64,000 nucleotides of DNA from Tridacna crocea (GCA_943736015.1 OX031063.1:46392672-46456671), one strand, 5' to 3'. Counted from the stretch's first letter, positions 52,001 to 56,525 are shown. The notes: generated by a model not told the origin, from the letters alone. Program-made: numbers and translations.

Positions 52001-55000
52001 TATGAAACCAAAATATCATTTAGGGGTTTTCTGGCGAAAGGGGGTTTAGTGCATCTGCGAAAAGTATCAGGCTGACCTTGGTGGAAAACTTTGGCTATTG
52101 ATAAGTTTTGTATGTCAAAGGACCAGTCAACCTCATTATTAAGAAGGTTGTTAAAAAAGGTACCCATAACTACGAGTATATGATGACTTATTTGGTACCA
52201 TGGATAACGGAAATGCATTAAACACCCCCCTTTTTTCCAGATAATTGCGGGTTGGATACTTAGATGAAGCAAACCTTTCTCCGGCTTTTTTCACCGCTCT
52301 GGTGCATGTGAGAAAAGTAGTCAGTTATATGCAAAGATATATGCAAAGAGAGTTGTGTCAGTACTGGTTTGAGAAAGCCAGGAAAACATGAATACCTTTA
52401 ATTTGTTTCCGTGGAATATATGGAAGGGATCTACTCGCACTTGCGAAAAGCAAAAAGTCAGTATCAAACGATTTCATATTTGCTGGCCAACCTCTGTCAT
52501 TTTTGTTAAGAAATTAGTCATTTTAACATGTTTATTTTACAGTCGCTCAACAAATATTTATTTTGCTCTCAAATTAATGTAGATGTCAAATTTTATATTT
52601 ATGTCAAAAAAGAATATATATAACAAACCCATGGTAAAGTGAATACTGATTTTTATGCACTGGTTTGGGGCCAAAAAAATCATGGCATGAATTTAAATCA
52701 TGAAGTAGCAAGATCCTCTGAGAGACTTAATGACTTTAATCAAAGTAGCATGTACAATTGACATGATAAAAAACGAAAGCAAATGAAAACACAGCATCAT
52801 TTAAAACCTTACCACACCACAAAATTTTGGACTGGACCAAATCGAAAGCACTTGAAGACAGCAAATTAAGTGTTGCTAAATTTATGTTTCCTGCCTTTGA
52901 TTGGAAAGAAAATATTATGTGGAAGGGATAAAAAGCTAGTTGCAACATTTTCTCTTTTTCCTCTACTTTGTCGATGTATAGGCCTATACAATGGTCCTCA
53001 ATTGCAGAAAGGAGATAATTGAAGGAAAATTGGCATGAAATACATTCTGCTGTTGGGGCGATAGATAGAACAAGCCATGAAATATACCGACCAGTTCAAA
53101 ACCAACAACAGTTTTATTCTGGCCATAGAAATTATCTCTGCCTTCATACTCAAAAGATCTACCTTTTCCTGTCGATTATGTTTTTCTTGCGGGCCAAATT
53201 TACCCAAATGGACACCCAATCATAACGCCGTATAGCACATCTCCGCAGAATACATGGTCAAGAAAGGGTAATGTGTGAGAGGTACAACAGATACTACAGG
53301 AGGTATAGAGTGTCTGTTGAACATGTAATCGCTCAGGTAAAGGGGTACAAAAGCTTGAGTTCAATTTGGCATCACCCCCGACAGTTTCTCGGTGTCACCG
53401 TAAGGGTATGCTCTGCTTTGGTATGCCGAAAAAGACGCATTAGTCTCATAATGTAAAAAGGGGGGAGTTTAAAACGTTTTAAGTGAAAACTCAATATACA
53501 AGAAGTCTATGACTTATTGAGAAGTGCATTATTGGAATATAGTTTTCTTCGAGTTTTTTTGCTATTGATACCTCTTTCGCTTATACCGCCGTATGAATAC
53601 CGGTTTTAGGGGTGTTTTATTACCCTAAAAATGAGGTGTGCGATGCACAATCGTTTTTTTTTTTATGTAAATACTTATTTAGCTAAGATCTGTTGAGAGA
53701 ATGGTAAGATCAGGACAGAATGTTGTGGTACCATCATACTGAAGTGATTAGTTCTAGAATGGAGGAACAATTGACTTAACCCTTTCCCGAAAAACCAATT
53801 TGGATGAACAAGCTCAGGGACGAAAAGCCCGTGACTACACATCTGGATACGATTACAAGAAGGGGGAGGGGAATTTCAAAGATCGATAGCGTCGAATGAA
53901 ATGTGGCCGCTCATTCTTGCTACCTGCGGGATCACGAAAACTGCGACATGATCGGGCAGATTTGGCCTACCGTAACGTCACAATAACCACAAGAGCAAAT
54001 CATAATCAGACAGTCTATGAATATTCGAAATGAATGTAATTCGGTGTAACTTATTATCGAAAGCGTTGTTGAGAAGGCTTTACTAGCCTCACAAAAACAA
54101 CGAACATCTTTAATTTCCATTATTCTTTGGCAAAACCGAAGTTTGTTTCGGCGTTTCATTCCATCTCATTTAAGTTCAAAATTTTGCTGAAACATGTAAA
54201 TCTATTTCATTGTCCTTATCCCCGGAAATTCGGACTTTTTGTACATATCCACATCCTCTGTGTAATTAGGTGAAAGTTTAGAAGTAAGTAGGTTGATCTT
54301 ATCTTCACGCATCCACGGAGTGACGTCATGTAATCGGAAGGGAGGTAATTACATAAATTTAGCAACGTTATAGACGATCATTTAGGGGAGGTAAGTAAAC
54401 GTCTCAACGAAGACGGTTTAATTTGGTTTTAAAGCAGTAAAAGAAATATATCTCTTTGGCTAACCTGACTGAAATATTTACGGAATTTACTTTATAGAAT
54501 GGAAATATTGTAAACTTTAAGTTGTCTTGGCTACATAAGTCTGAATGTTGACTTAGAGGTTCTTTCTAGTTGTTGGGTCTCTTATTTGTTGTGCGTGTAT
54601 TGTTCTGCGAATTCTTAGTTTGTCACCGGTTTGGCCAATGTATTCTCCACACCCGTTGTACGTGTTAACGTAGATCACATCCCACTGAATTTGTAGGAAG
54701 TACCATTAGGCATATATAAGCATAGATTGCATTTATATATATTCACAAAACTTAGCTAATGATGTACATATGCAGTATGTAATAACTTACCTGATACAGA
54801 GTAAACTTCAAGATCATATACTGTAACAGCGTTGTTTGTAATCAGATTGGCATCGCGACCTTTCATGTCATAGGTACAGCCAAAATTTGTACTACCATTT
54901 AGTGTGTAACGGTCACCTTGTAAGGACAGTGTACCATTGAAAGTATATAAATCATGTCCTGTTGGAATATTTTCATGGCGTATTTCAGCTACGTTTACTA

Positions 55001-55442
55001 CTCTAGCTGTGCGATACCGCCATTTCGCACTACTGGATACATTTTCTCTGAATGTTGGTCCATAACTTTCAATATGACTGGATACATTTCCTCCAAATGT
55101 TGGTCCATAACTTTCATTACAATAAGTCCCACAAGTTCCTGTTCTATTTGGAAATTTATCAAATGTTGCTTTTCCAGATAATGCCAAGAGGAACAAAAAA
55201 GCTTTTGGGTTTGGATTGACCATTCCTGTTGACTTCCAGCTGGAGTCAGAAAAACCACCATATATAGAACCTTCAGTATTGTATAATACCGTAACGGTCG
55301 GTCCTTTGTCGTCACAGAGCCGATGAAAAGTTGGGGCACTCGCACCATCCCTAGAGAAGCTGTAAAGCAGAGAAAATGACTTGGGGCCGCTACCAATCCA
55401 TCTTTCAAGCTGTCTCTTCTGCGCAAATTCGAGTTTTGGCAT
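6750..55442 (-). CDS. IFI44-like TLDc-GTPase gene (six coding exons, spliced)
   Basis: Host gene of the interferon-induced protein 44-like family: an N-terminal TLDc domain joined to a dynamin/septin-like P-loop GTPase domain; such proteins are linked to innate and antiviral responses. The exons join 55442-54791, 31817-31768, 11911-11714, 10109-9963, 8142-7971 and 7063-6750. Every junction has GT and AG at the intron ends, and phases match (1,0,0,0,1). Together they give 1533 nt, predicting 510 residues, slightly longer than human IFI44 (about 444). Visible motifs: TLDc at about 23-216; linker with EWRKTSEW (224-231); P-loop GPVGAGKS (263-270); DTRG (321-324); TKVD (415-418). The start MPKLEFAQKRQLERW fits family starts; an in-frame upstream ATG lies beyond a likely acceptor and was not used. 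Introns are 22973, 19856, 1604, 1820 and 907 bp. No stop or frameshift is seen, so the gene looks intact. Function is inferred from the family; expression is not shown. Confidence 0.9.
7971..8142 (-). CDS. IFI44-like coding exon 5
   Basis: Encodes residues 350-406 plus one base, FSDSTYINPEIHGF through SRIHQK. The hydrophobic strand IHCVCFVIDGST matches the family pattern xHCVAFVxDGS after the switch II region. The acceptor used is AAATTTTAG; a nearby TTCAG is rejected because it would put a stop codon first. The donor is AAAG|GTAAGAG. An overlapping plus-strand open frame here is only an antisense shadow. Confidence 0.88.
8143..9962. other. Intron 4 of the IFI44-like gene
   Basis: AT-rich, without recognised mobile sequence or open frames of interest. 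Intron 5 (7064-7970) carries a poly-T run at about 7810-7833 and is otherwise plain. Confidence 0.6.
9963..10109 (-). CDS. IFI44-like coding exon 4: G3 exon
   Basis: Encodes residues 301-349, YRMYSIRQNLSG through HIPAGFQ. It holds FRLCDTRGLEE, the G3 (DxxG) motif that contacts Mg2+ and the gamma phosphate in this GTPase class. The acceptor is CCTACTTTCAG, the donor CAG|GTATCT, phase 0 at both ends. The pattern LCDTxGL is characteristic of IFI44 proteins and separates them from GIMAP GTPases. Confidence 0.9.
11076..11234. mobile_element. Foldback MITE in intron 3
   Basis: Arms 11076-11147 and 11163-11234 (72 bp each) are nearly perfect reverse complements around a 15-base loop. The arms include GGTACAATACTGAATTCGG and CCAGTCTATATTTTGGAC. 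Compact, non-coding and strongly folding, in line with a miniature DNA element. Confidence 0.85.
11714..11911 (-). CDS. IFI44-like coding exon 3: P-loop exon
   Basis: Encodes residues 235-300, starting FLRDLKEEVEQYAPP and containing VLLLGPVGAGKSSFFN, the Walker A / G1 motif (GxxxxGKS) that binds nucleotide phosphates. The acceptor is TGTGTTTTAG and the donor AAG|GTGAGC; both ends are phase 0. The stretch ending in AEQSITSK probably contains the region corresponding to switch I, but no canonical G2 threonine is assigned. It is the first coding exon after the gypsy-filled intron 2. Confidence 0.92.
12209..13685 (+). repeat. Repeat with TATACGCCCGAAGGG end, interrupted by a solo LTR
   Basis: Starts TATACGCCCGAAGGGTCG, has a (TCCG)n block (12250-12275), then degenerate tandem units (motif CTCTGCCA.CTTATTTTT), and ends GGCGTATATGCGCCGCTCTG. 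The reverse complement lies at 23797-24712 on the far side of the gypsy block. A 526-bp solo LTR sits inside. Confidence 0.75.
12977..13502. mobile_element. Solo LTR with 4-bp target duplication
   Basis: Begins TGTAAGTAG and ends CTATGTTACA, so it has TG..CA with short inverted ends TGTAA/TTACA. It is flanked by ATAG on both sides (12973-12976 and 13503-13506). The uninterrupted homologue in the inverted copy near 23990-24010 confirms the empty site. No internal domain remains, so it arose by LTR-LTR recombination of an unidentified element. It does not resemble the LTRs of the two gypsy elements nearby. Confidence 0.85.
13766..13791. repeat. Terminal stub of a tandem-core repeat
   Basis: AACAAGAGGACCATGATGG followed by TCCTATAT equals the end signature seen at 26219 and, reversed, at 5715-5753. 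Only the end remains, joined directly to gypsy gag sequence, so the 5' part of element G1 was lost or replaced here. Confidence 0.6.
13792..19109 (+). pseudogene. Ty3/gypsy element G1 gag-pol (broken)
   Basis: Decayed gag-pol of a Mag/C-clade type Ty3/gypsy retrotransposon, read across several segments. Order seen: gag C-terminal half from PEDSQKLETYYDRF; two zinc knuckles (CGNCGRNHSNSKPC and CNYCGKLNHFEKMC); protease KIDTGSAAVVIP; reverse transcriptase with RYRWLRLPFG and the VDD catalytic pair in AIVDDILIYG; RNase H (LECDASKQG); integrase HHCC zinc finger (HSSHMG..CSSCQ) and catalytic core (STDIF, SDNAGQF, GHAEN); C-terminal domain with KYRRNRRLL. Lesions: missing gag N-terminus; frameshift near 13960; a 1.5-kb repeat inserted at 14005-15550; a one-base loss in the T run 17026-17030; in-frame TGA at 18258-18260. 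It cannot encode a working polyprotein. It sits in intron 2 on the strand opposite to the host gene. Confidence 0.9.
14005..15550 (-). repeat. Bivalve-type tandem-core repeat inside G1 gag, copy 2
   Basis: Reversed copy: starts AACAAGAGGGCCAAAATGGCC, ends GAGCACGTTGTGCTCAGGTG followed by AGCTAAAA. It contains about seven tandem units of roughly 166 bp (CATGTTTCTTGACGGATCAA) and a CGACGCACGA block near 15440-15490. Gag codons stop at ACTAACTCCACA and resume at AAAATCCGAGAAAG, marking an insertion into a retrotransposon gene. The open frame starting at 15523 begins in this repeat and is artificial for its first codons. Confidence 0.85.
19128..19290 (+). repeat. 5' LTR of G2
   Basis: 163 bp, TG..CA, with an internal hairpin TGTGGGTGAAGCCCACA. 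Preceded by ACACC. Differs from the 3' copy only by one extra T in GTGTGTTTCTATT. Confidence 0.85.
19438..20191. mobile_element. Inverted 191-bp arms enclosing an integrase C-terminal fragment
   Basis: Arms 19438-19628 and 20001-20191 are reverse complements with a single mismatch found by eye. Within each arm a 172-bp segment (19441-19612; 20017-20188) has TG..CA ends (TGTAAACAAG..TTGGACA) and is adjoined by the purine run AAAAAAGAGTGGGTAA, as expected for a polypurine tract plus LTR. So the arms look like one gypsy LTR in head-to-head orientation. The loop encodes the integrase C-terminus. Near identity implies a recent event. Confidence 0.8.
19628..20019 (+). pseudogene. Gypsy integrase C-terminal domain fragment
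   Basis: About 130 residues: YHDQKARSLPSLKIGDRVMF, then a GDNWERAKVIRKYNDRSFEI segment and VYRRNRVFMN, aligning by eye with the C-terminus of the G1 integrase (HYDKSAKPLPPLQVNDPVF, KYRRNRRLL). It lies upstream of gag, whereas in a normal element it is at the end of pol. The catalytic core is absent. It ends KKEWVM at a TAA that overlaps the purine run and LTR-like arm. Confidence 0.8.
20232..23150 (+). CDS. G2 gag-protease-RT-RNase H polyprotein, integrase missing
   Basis: Uninterrupted frame from ATG at 20232 (MAEGLPYPHMDW). Positions: zinc knuckles from about residue 218 (CTRCGRKSHSDKTDC; CDKCGKKNHFSKMC), protease KIDTGSQVNIL (Asp at 311), reverse transcriptase with RYRYLRLPMG and the VDD pair in CIVDDLIVFG (Asp at 591), RNase H LQVDASSKG (Asp at 738). 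Single-frame gag-pol is usual for Mag/Steamer-type elements. Native pol ends at about 23077 (PTAMRIEI), just before the expected HHCC integrase finger; the frame then runs into the 3' LTR and stops at 23150. The product could have protease and reverse transcriptase but no integrase. Unlike G1 there is no stop or frameshift over 2.8 kb, which suggests youth. Confidence 0.88.
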   Translation: MAEGLPYPHMDWTCSNLPDSFEKFERHCRLMFDGPLKGKSKKELCSYVLLWMGDKGRTIHASWDLTDEENRDPSSIFKRFRDLVQPKSNPVFSRYKFYSETQGHDSIEEFVARLTIAARDCDFGDFTDEMIRDRIVFGCRSDRVREKLIEKGRDLTLDLAKQISQAHEYNKQQMEAMKESRDVDWVSNRNGRQRGHRNHATRRTHPEGRSKKDNPPSCTRCGRKSHSDKTDCPALGKQCDKCGKKNHFSKMCRTNINNNHNVHVINEDISYASSTEEDFYVHTVSGFSNSRSDQPFVRLKMYNKYIDAKIDTGSQVNILPSKLFEQLNVSTSLSTPDIRLTSYSGDQLTVLGKLKIRCAYKNRYANAIFYIVDQRNVPALLNLETARQLGLIKLTYAIDQQNPEPVHPILSEYIDVFEGIGTFEGHCSINLKENACPTVCATRKVPFALRDRLKAELNSMEEKGIITKVTEPTEWVNALVCVEKPNGNIRVCIDPKVLNDNIQRPYYPMRTIDDVISRLAGATHFSVLDATKGYYSCKLTEESSKLTTFTIPFGRYRYLRLPMGIRSSQDIYNRKMEEALEGLDGVACIVDDLIVFGKSKSEHDKNLKNLLIRAREKGIRFNADKAVICKSQVNYFGHVITDTGLSIDKDKVLAIINMGKPNSRHELETLLGMLTYLSKFAPNLAELTSPLRSLLKKDIEYIWGPEQEKAFAKIKQVITQAPVLKYFDPAKPVILQVDASSKGIGSVCMQDGQPIAYASKTLTESQTSWAQIEKEMLAILFGCLKFKQYIYGKHTIVESDCKPIISIMKKPLCVAPPRLQRMLLQLQPYDIEVIHKKGTNITLGDALSRNYISETYPELFNDLDTHVHTVLQQVMISDQKLESIRKESLADDQFQCIAKVMRKGWPSERGKCPKNILEFWNHTDEMSYEDGILFKGQKVVIPTAMRIEIVTFAVRCWLSTSVADIQHERVFY
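23078..23239 (+). repeat. 3' LTR of G2
   Basis: 162 bp copy of 19128-19290, followed by ACACC. It abuts the pol reading frame directly, with no clear polypurine tract (preceding bases GAGAATAGAAAT). Confidence 0.85.
23336..23349 (+). other. Polypurine tract of gypsy element G1
   Basis: GAAAACAAGGGGGA is directly followed by TGTAATGATG, a plausible 3' LTR start at 23350. Removing the nested element 19128-23239 and one target duplication places this tract about 115 bp after the G1 pol stop codon, which is a normal position. Confidence 0.65.
23350..23790 (+). mobile_element. Probable 3' LTR of G1 (end uncertain)
   Basis: Begins TGTAATGATGTTATG after the polypurine tract and has AATAAA at about 23442. 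The right end is not defined because no 5' LTR remains for comparison; a CA near 23786 before the inverted repeat at 23797 is a candidate. The end coordinate is approximate. Confidence 0.45.
23797..24712 (-). repeat. Inverted copy of the 12209-13685 repeat
   Basis: Starts AACAAGAGCTTCGCAGAGCG, contains GGCGCATATACGCCCGAAGG, and ends GGAGTTGCGCACACAAGAAA with TTGCTAACGGACGG. It is the reverse complement of the repeat at 12209-13685 without the solo LTR, so the gypsy block lies between inverted copies. Confidence 0.8.
24713..26218. other. Intron 2 sequence without recognised feature
   Basis: AT-rich. Has a local near-duplication GATAAACTGTAT..ACCAACTTCCT..AAATTGGCCATTTTGACC at about 24835-24890 and 24950-25005. 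No coding gene supported. Confidence 0.4.
26219..28421 (-). repeat. Bivalve-type tandem-core repeat, copy 3
   Basis: Starts ACAAGAGGACCATGATGATC, ends CAAGAGCACTTCGTGCTCAT followed by GTGAGCTAAAA. Core of about six units near 168 bp (27000-28140) with the GC-rich motif GTGACCCCCGGGGCGGGGCC. A CGACGGACGACG block lies at 28303-28370. The minus-strand frames with Arg/Val/Ser runs here are simple-sequence artefacts. Confidence 0.75.
28512..29683 (-). repeat. Bivalve-type tandem-core repeat, copy 4
   Basis: About five units of the same 166-bp core as copy 2 (CATGTTTCTTGACGGATCAA; GTTTCAGAGAAGAAGAAT), ending CGACGCACGACGAACGACGG and GAGCACGTTGTGCTCAGGTG. It is a close relative of 14005-15550 and lies beside copy 3 in the same orientation. 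A (CA)n stretch separates them at about 28422-28450. Confidence 0.75.
29684..30420. repeat. Degenerate tandem repeats, about 180 bp
   Basis: Two to three units sharing AATTTTCAACTTAAAATGGC and AGAAAATCCGACaAAAAATG, ending ..GTAGCACATAGCCCCCTT, like other cores in this window. No coding content. Confidence 0.5.
30421..31767. other. Intron 2 sequence upstream of the linker exon
   Basis: AT-rich, no recognised repeat family or coding region. A short match (GATGGCCACG context) to 6620-6635 is too small to interpret. Confidence 0.4.
31768..31817 (-). CDS. IFI44-like coding exon 2: TLDc-GTPase linker
   Basis: A 50-nt exon with acceptor CCCATTTCAG and donor AAG|GTATCC. It completes codon 218 (G+AT, Asp) and encodes PTIVKEWRKTSEWNIK. 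Linkers of this type (xWRxxxWxxE) sit between TLDc and the GTPase core in IFI44-like proteins. Phase 1 in and phase 0 out match both neighbours. It lies in otherwise repeat-poor sequence between two very long introns. Being so short, it is easily missed by gene finders; support is its position on the right strand between the two domains, the phase agreement and the WR..W pattern. Confidence 0.85.
32630..32860. repeat. Dispersed repeat (GCGACTCAct.aTCTTTTGC family)
   Basis: Holds AGATCAAGATCAGACTGCAC with a nearby reverse match TGATCTTTGATCTATATTG. A second copy lies at about 57940-58140, and fragments occur near 39490-39520 and 39935-39960. Non-coding. Confidence 0.6.
33463..33640 (+). pseudogene. 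Mariner-like transposase N-terminal remnant
   Basis: Frames with stops and shifts give LYFESRSATKPFR and TRRYPDYKEIRKLSARQLLY. The pattern YxxSrSATKxxRxxxxrYPD is the N-terminal helix-turn-helix start of mariner/IS630-type transposases. The reading frame is broken. The C-terminal part is at 42336-42690. Confidence 0.6.
33713..36760. other. Left part of element X, no recognised gene
   Basis: AT-rich. A 92-residue open frame at 35763-36041 (RDRSEEQRAPAAEEIF) is the most protein-like segment, but I do not recognise it. No clear transposase motif. Confidence 0.35.
37455..37560 (+). repeat. tRNA-like SINE head, degenerate
   Basis: GTAGCGCAGTCGGTTACG is a good polymerase III A box; GAGATCGGACTG is a poor B box. 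No intact tRNA cloverleaf was found, so this is read as an old SINE fragment, not a tRNA gene. Confidence 0.4.
37898..38033 (+). mobile_element. tRNA-derived SINE with 13-bp target duplication
   Basis: Flanked by TGAGTGACCAGGA at 37885-37897 and 38034-38046. It has a B-box-like GAGTTCGACTAAC and a tail GGCGTTAAATACAC..CAATCAATCAA typical of molluscan SINE tails. It interrupts the acidic segment of the element Y gene; coding frame continues across the removed insert. Confidence 0.85.
38801..41249. other. Right part of element Y, no recognised gene
   Basis: AT-rich. It includes copies of the dispersed palindrome family (about 38985-39020 and 39724-39800) and fragments of the GATCAAGATCAGAC repeat. 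Nothing else recognised. Confidence 0.4.
42039..42281 (-). mobile_element. tRNA-derived SINE with 12-bp target duplication, inside M
   Basis: Minus orientation. The head has A box TGGCTCAGTGGT and B box GGTTTCGAGCC; the body has GTCCTTGGGCAAGACACTTC; the tail is (GTTT)n read on the plus strand. Flanked by ATGAATAAATTT at 42027-42038 and 42282-42293. A fragment of the same body occurs at about 61439-61468. Confidence 0.88.
42336..42690 (+). pseudogene. Mariner-like transposase C-terminal remnant
   Basis: Contains WFQQDRATPQTAKHVLSWLH (second catalytic Asp context, QQDxAxPHTA) and, in a shifted frame, PDLDPLDFFLWGYLKDK (third catalytic Asp context of the D,D,D core), then FKKRFDVIIAQKERHIEHM. 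At least one frameshift and stops separate these pieces. The fragment ends about 120 bp before the right inverted end of element M, as expected. Confidence 0.8.
42838..43889. other. Intron 1 sequence without recognised feature
   Basis: AT-rich. No coding gene or repeat family recognised. Confidence 0.35.
43890..44930. repeat. Tandem repeats of about 170-190 bp, six degenerate copies
   Basis: Units share TTGTGACACCT, GCCCATTATTTA, AATAAGCTTCACCAGACACA and TTTTCTATCTCTATAGG. Copies begin near 43900, 44064, 44246, 44410, 44590 and 44757. Likely another tandem core of the bivalve repeat families; non-coding. Confidence 0.7.
45000..46600. repeat. Dispersed tandem core units around the foldback
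   Basis: Repeated blocks share AATATACATTtAGCCCctTTT and ACATGAAATA, for example near 44950, 45560, 45970 and 46215; related units occur at about 26745-26930. These look like decayed pieces of one tandem-core element interrupted by the foldback at 45067. Frames here are not conserved. Confidence 0.5.
45067..45234. mobile_element. Foldback MITE in intron 1
   Basis: Arms from 45067 and to 45234 (about 70-75 bp) pair almost fully: AATCTTCTTTCTATCGTGGT / ACCACGATAGAAAGAAGATT, around GAGGGCGATAGCCCGAG. Non-coding. Confidence 0.85.
46602..46745. repeat. Short element with TTTATACCC ends
   Basis: Begins TTTATACCCCACTCAGCG and ends TTTTGCAGGGTATAAA, with (ACGGACA)n-like units between. This is a small inverted-end structure typical of dispersed bivalve repeats. 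Confidence 0.5.
47520..47660. repeat. Minisatellite of ACGAAATGCTATTTCGA units
   Basis: Imperfect units of about 14-30 bp alternate AAACGAAAT with GCTAtTTCGA or cTAAATtGTTA; each unit is itself a partial palindrome. Antisense frames give a false repeat protein (FRF-rich). Confidence 0.75.
47681..48420. repeat. Direct tandem duplication, unit about 360 bp
   Basis: 47681-48050 and 48053-48420 are near-identical; shared text includes CTTCGAAGATTCGACTGTCT and GAGTATTTATAGAATG. The start motif CTTGGTTGTCnTTGTC recurs at 47672 and 48419, so the breakpoints share short homology. No coding region. Confidence 0.85.
48473..48556. repeat. Minisatellite of GGGCTTGTTCGTCC units
   Basis: Four or more 14-17-bp units (CTGGGCTTGTTCGTCC, TCGGGCTTATTCACC, TGGGCTTGTTCACC). 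A related stretch lies at about 57628-57665 (GGGCTTTTTCGTTCC). Confidence 0.65.
48843..50236 (+). repeat. Bivalve-type tandem-core repeat, copy 5
   Basis: Starts AGCTCAACTGAGCACAACAT, has CGTCGTCCGTCG near 48905-48930, degenerate units with AAACATGGC and GAAATGTTCC, and ends AGGTGAGCGATCCAGGACCA and TCTTGGTCCTCTTG. Plus orientation, like copy 1. Confidence 0.75.
50304..50620 (+). repeat. Bivalve-type tandem-core repeat, truncated copy 6
   Basis: Starts TTAGCTCACCTGAGCACAAC and GTGTCCGTCGTGCGTCGTC, keeps about one and a half core units, then fades at about 50620. Close to copy 5, same orientation. Confidence 0.7.
50621..53009. other. Intron 1 sequence with scattered short repeats
   Basis: A G run at about 51162-51172 and members of the dispersed palindrome family near 51528-51605 and 52860-52975. 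A 144-residue minus-strand frame at 51838-52272 is not recognised and has no supporting signal. Confidence 0.35.
53010..53456 (+). pseudogene. HARBI1/PIF-Harbinger transposase remnant
   Basis: Contains GAIDRTSHEIYRPV and FYSGHRNYLCLHTQ, matching the first catalytic Asp region of Harbinger DDE nucleases (AIDGTSxxIYRP..YSGHRxxHxxxTQ), then in a shifted frame YRVSVEHVIAQVKGYKSLSS and IWHHPRQF, matching the C-terminal (V-E-H-x-I-G-x-L-K) region with the catalytic Glu. The middle part with the second Asp is lost and frames are broken. No inverted ends were found, so this is an old fragment. Confidence 0.8.
53457..54394. other. Intron 1 sequence without recognised feature
   Basis: AT-rich. A 75-residue minus-strand frame (53932-54159) is not recognised. 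Confidence 0.35.
54395..54693 (-). pseudogene. Penelope-like element GIY-YIG endonuclease fragment
   Basis: On the minus strand: VIYVNTYNGCGEYIGQTGD, then LRIRRTIHAQQIRDPTTRK, VNIQTYVA and, after shifts, FYKVNSVNISVRLAKEIYFF and KTKLNR. This is the C-terminal GIY-YIG nuclease of Penelope-like retroelements (IYVxxCxxCxEYIGQT, RxxxHRQQIRDP, FYKxx). Stop codons and frameshifts are present. It lies about 100 bp downstream of the TLDc exon donor, in sense with the host gene. Confidence 0.8.
54791..55442 (-). CDS. IFI44-like coding exon 1: TLDc domain
   Basis: Encodes residues 1-217 plus the first base of codon 218. The TLDc signature is clear: SLLYSFSRDGASAPTFHRLC, then DDKGPTVTVLYNTEGSIYGG, then AFLFLL, ending YDLEVYSVS just before the donor TCAG|GTAAGT. 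A tandem duplication of 45 bp (55033-55077 and 55078-55122) gives two successive 15-residue blocks that begin ESYGPTF (residues 110-124 and 125-139); family members normally carry one GPTFG-type motif in this region. TLDc in IFI44-type proteins is thought to be a regulatory or interaction domain. The exon is phase 1 at its 3' end, matching the linker exon at 31817. It is isolated by a 23-kb intron, so a quick annotation could mistake it for a stand-alone TLDc gene. Confidence 0.9.
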
Positions 55443-55465
55443 GATGGTTATACTGTAAATACATT
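55443..55465 (-). promoter_or_regulatory. Probable 3' splice site upstream of the IFI44-like start codon
   Basis: Reading the minus strand, ATGTATTTACAG is followed by TATAACCATC and then the ATG. This looks like an acceptor with the exon starting at 55452, so the gene probably has a non-coding first exon and a promoter further upstream (higher coordinates). The pyrimidine tract is weak. No TATA box or interferon-response element was identified with confidence. Confidence 0.4.
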
Positions 55466-56525
55466 TTTTACATATTGTTTTGACTATAGAATGCAATACA
55501 ATATTCATTGCCAACTTTATCATGCAAATCAAACCCAGTAACTGCTATCTGACCGCTAAATAGGCCAATTAAATTATGAGAGTTTGATCCCTTTTGGCCG
55601 TGAAATCGATTACAGACGGATTGATATATTGACTGGCGATCTCTGCAAACCCGATGCACTAAAAACCCGAATTCCGCGTTTCAAGTGTATAGGGGTTTCA
55701 GTTTATTGGAAAACAAACTCTGCGGGATATCGGGTGTTGTAAATTACTGGGGTACCAAAACTTGTAGGATTTGTTCAGGTCTTACAATTTGATCTACCCC
55801 AAATTTTACCGAAAGCGCGCGTTTGAAAACTTATGGTCAGCGATAGAAATGCTGGTGACCAGCATTTGCTCTTTTTCGAGCCATGTTGGCTATACGAATT
55901 CAATAATTTAAACCATGTTTATTGTGTTGTCTAAAATTGCTTCTAAATATTCAGGCAGTCATACATTGCCATTTCCTGAAGAGTTAAAAAATTACCCGCA
56001 GGACAAATTAAATTTCTTATGATGGGACAAAAGCCGGTGGAGGTGAGCGACACGAACGCTCGAAATGTAACAGCATGCACATATGTTTACTGCATCTTCG
56101 GAATTTTATTCCTGATTTTTTCATCATTATTTTGAAATCAATCTCTGATAATTTTATTGATTTATCAACAAAAATGGTACAATAGTAAAAATACTTCGGT
56201 TGGATACATTCTGAACAGCTACCCACAAAGTTAGGGATAGTATGAAGAGGTTTCTCTTGTTACAATGTTTTTGAAAACATAAATCTCCAACCTGTAGCAC
56301 AGAGCTATTACAGGTTCAGCAGACGGCATTTTTGTGGTATTTGTCGAAGACAATACCACTATGAATTCAAGATTGAATTTTGATAACCATGTATCTTATT
56401 TAGTACCGTGAATCTAATACTCCATCGCGTTTAGGTACACAGCAGTAGAAAGAGATTGAGTTCAAGTAGTTCCGGCTTAAATTTTGCCGGAATATCCCGG
56501 ATATTTGTAGCTTGAAAATGCTTCA
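55453..56525. other. 5' flank of the TLDc exon
   Basis: Probably contains the intron following a non-coding first exon, or the promoter. No exon recognised. A partial palindrome near 55845-55875 (AATGCTGGTGACCAGCATT) belongs to the dispersed palindrome family. Confidence 0.4.

Noticed and set aside
51838..52272. 144-residue minus-strand frame
   Set aside because: No recognised family, no splice or start context, and composition typical of AT-rich random frames. Kept only as a note.
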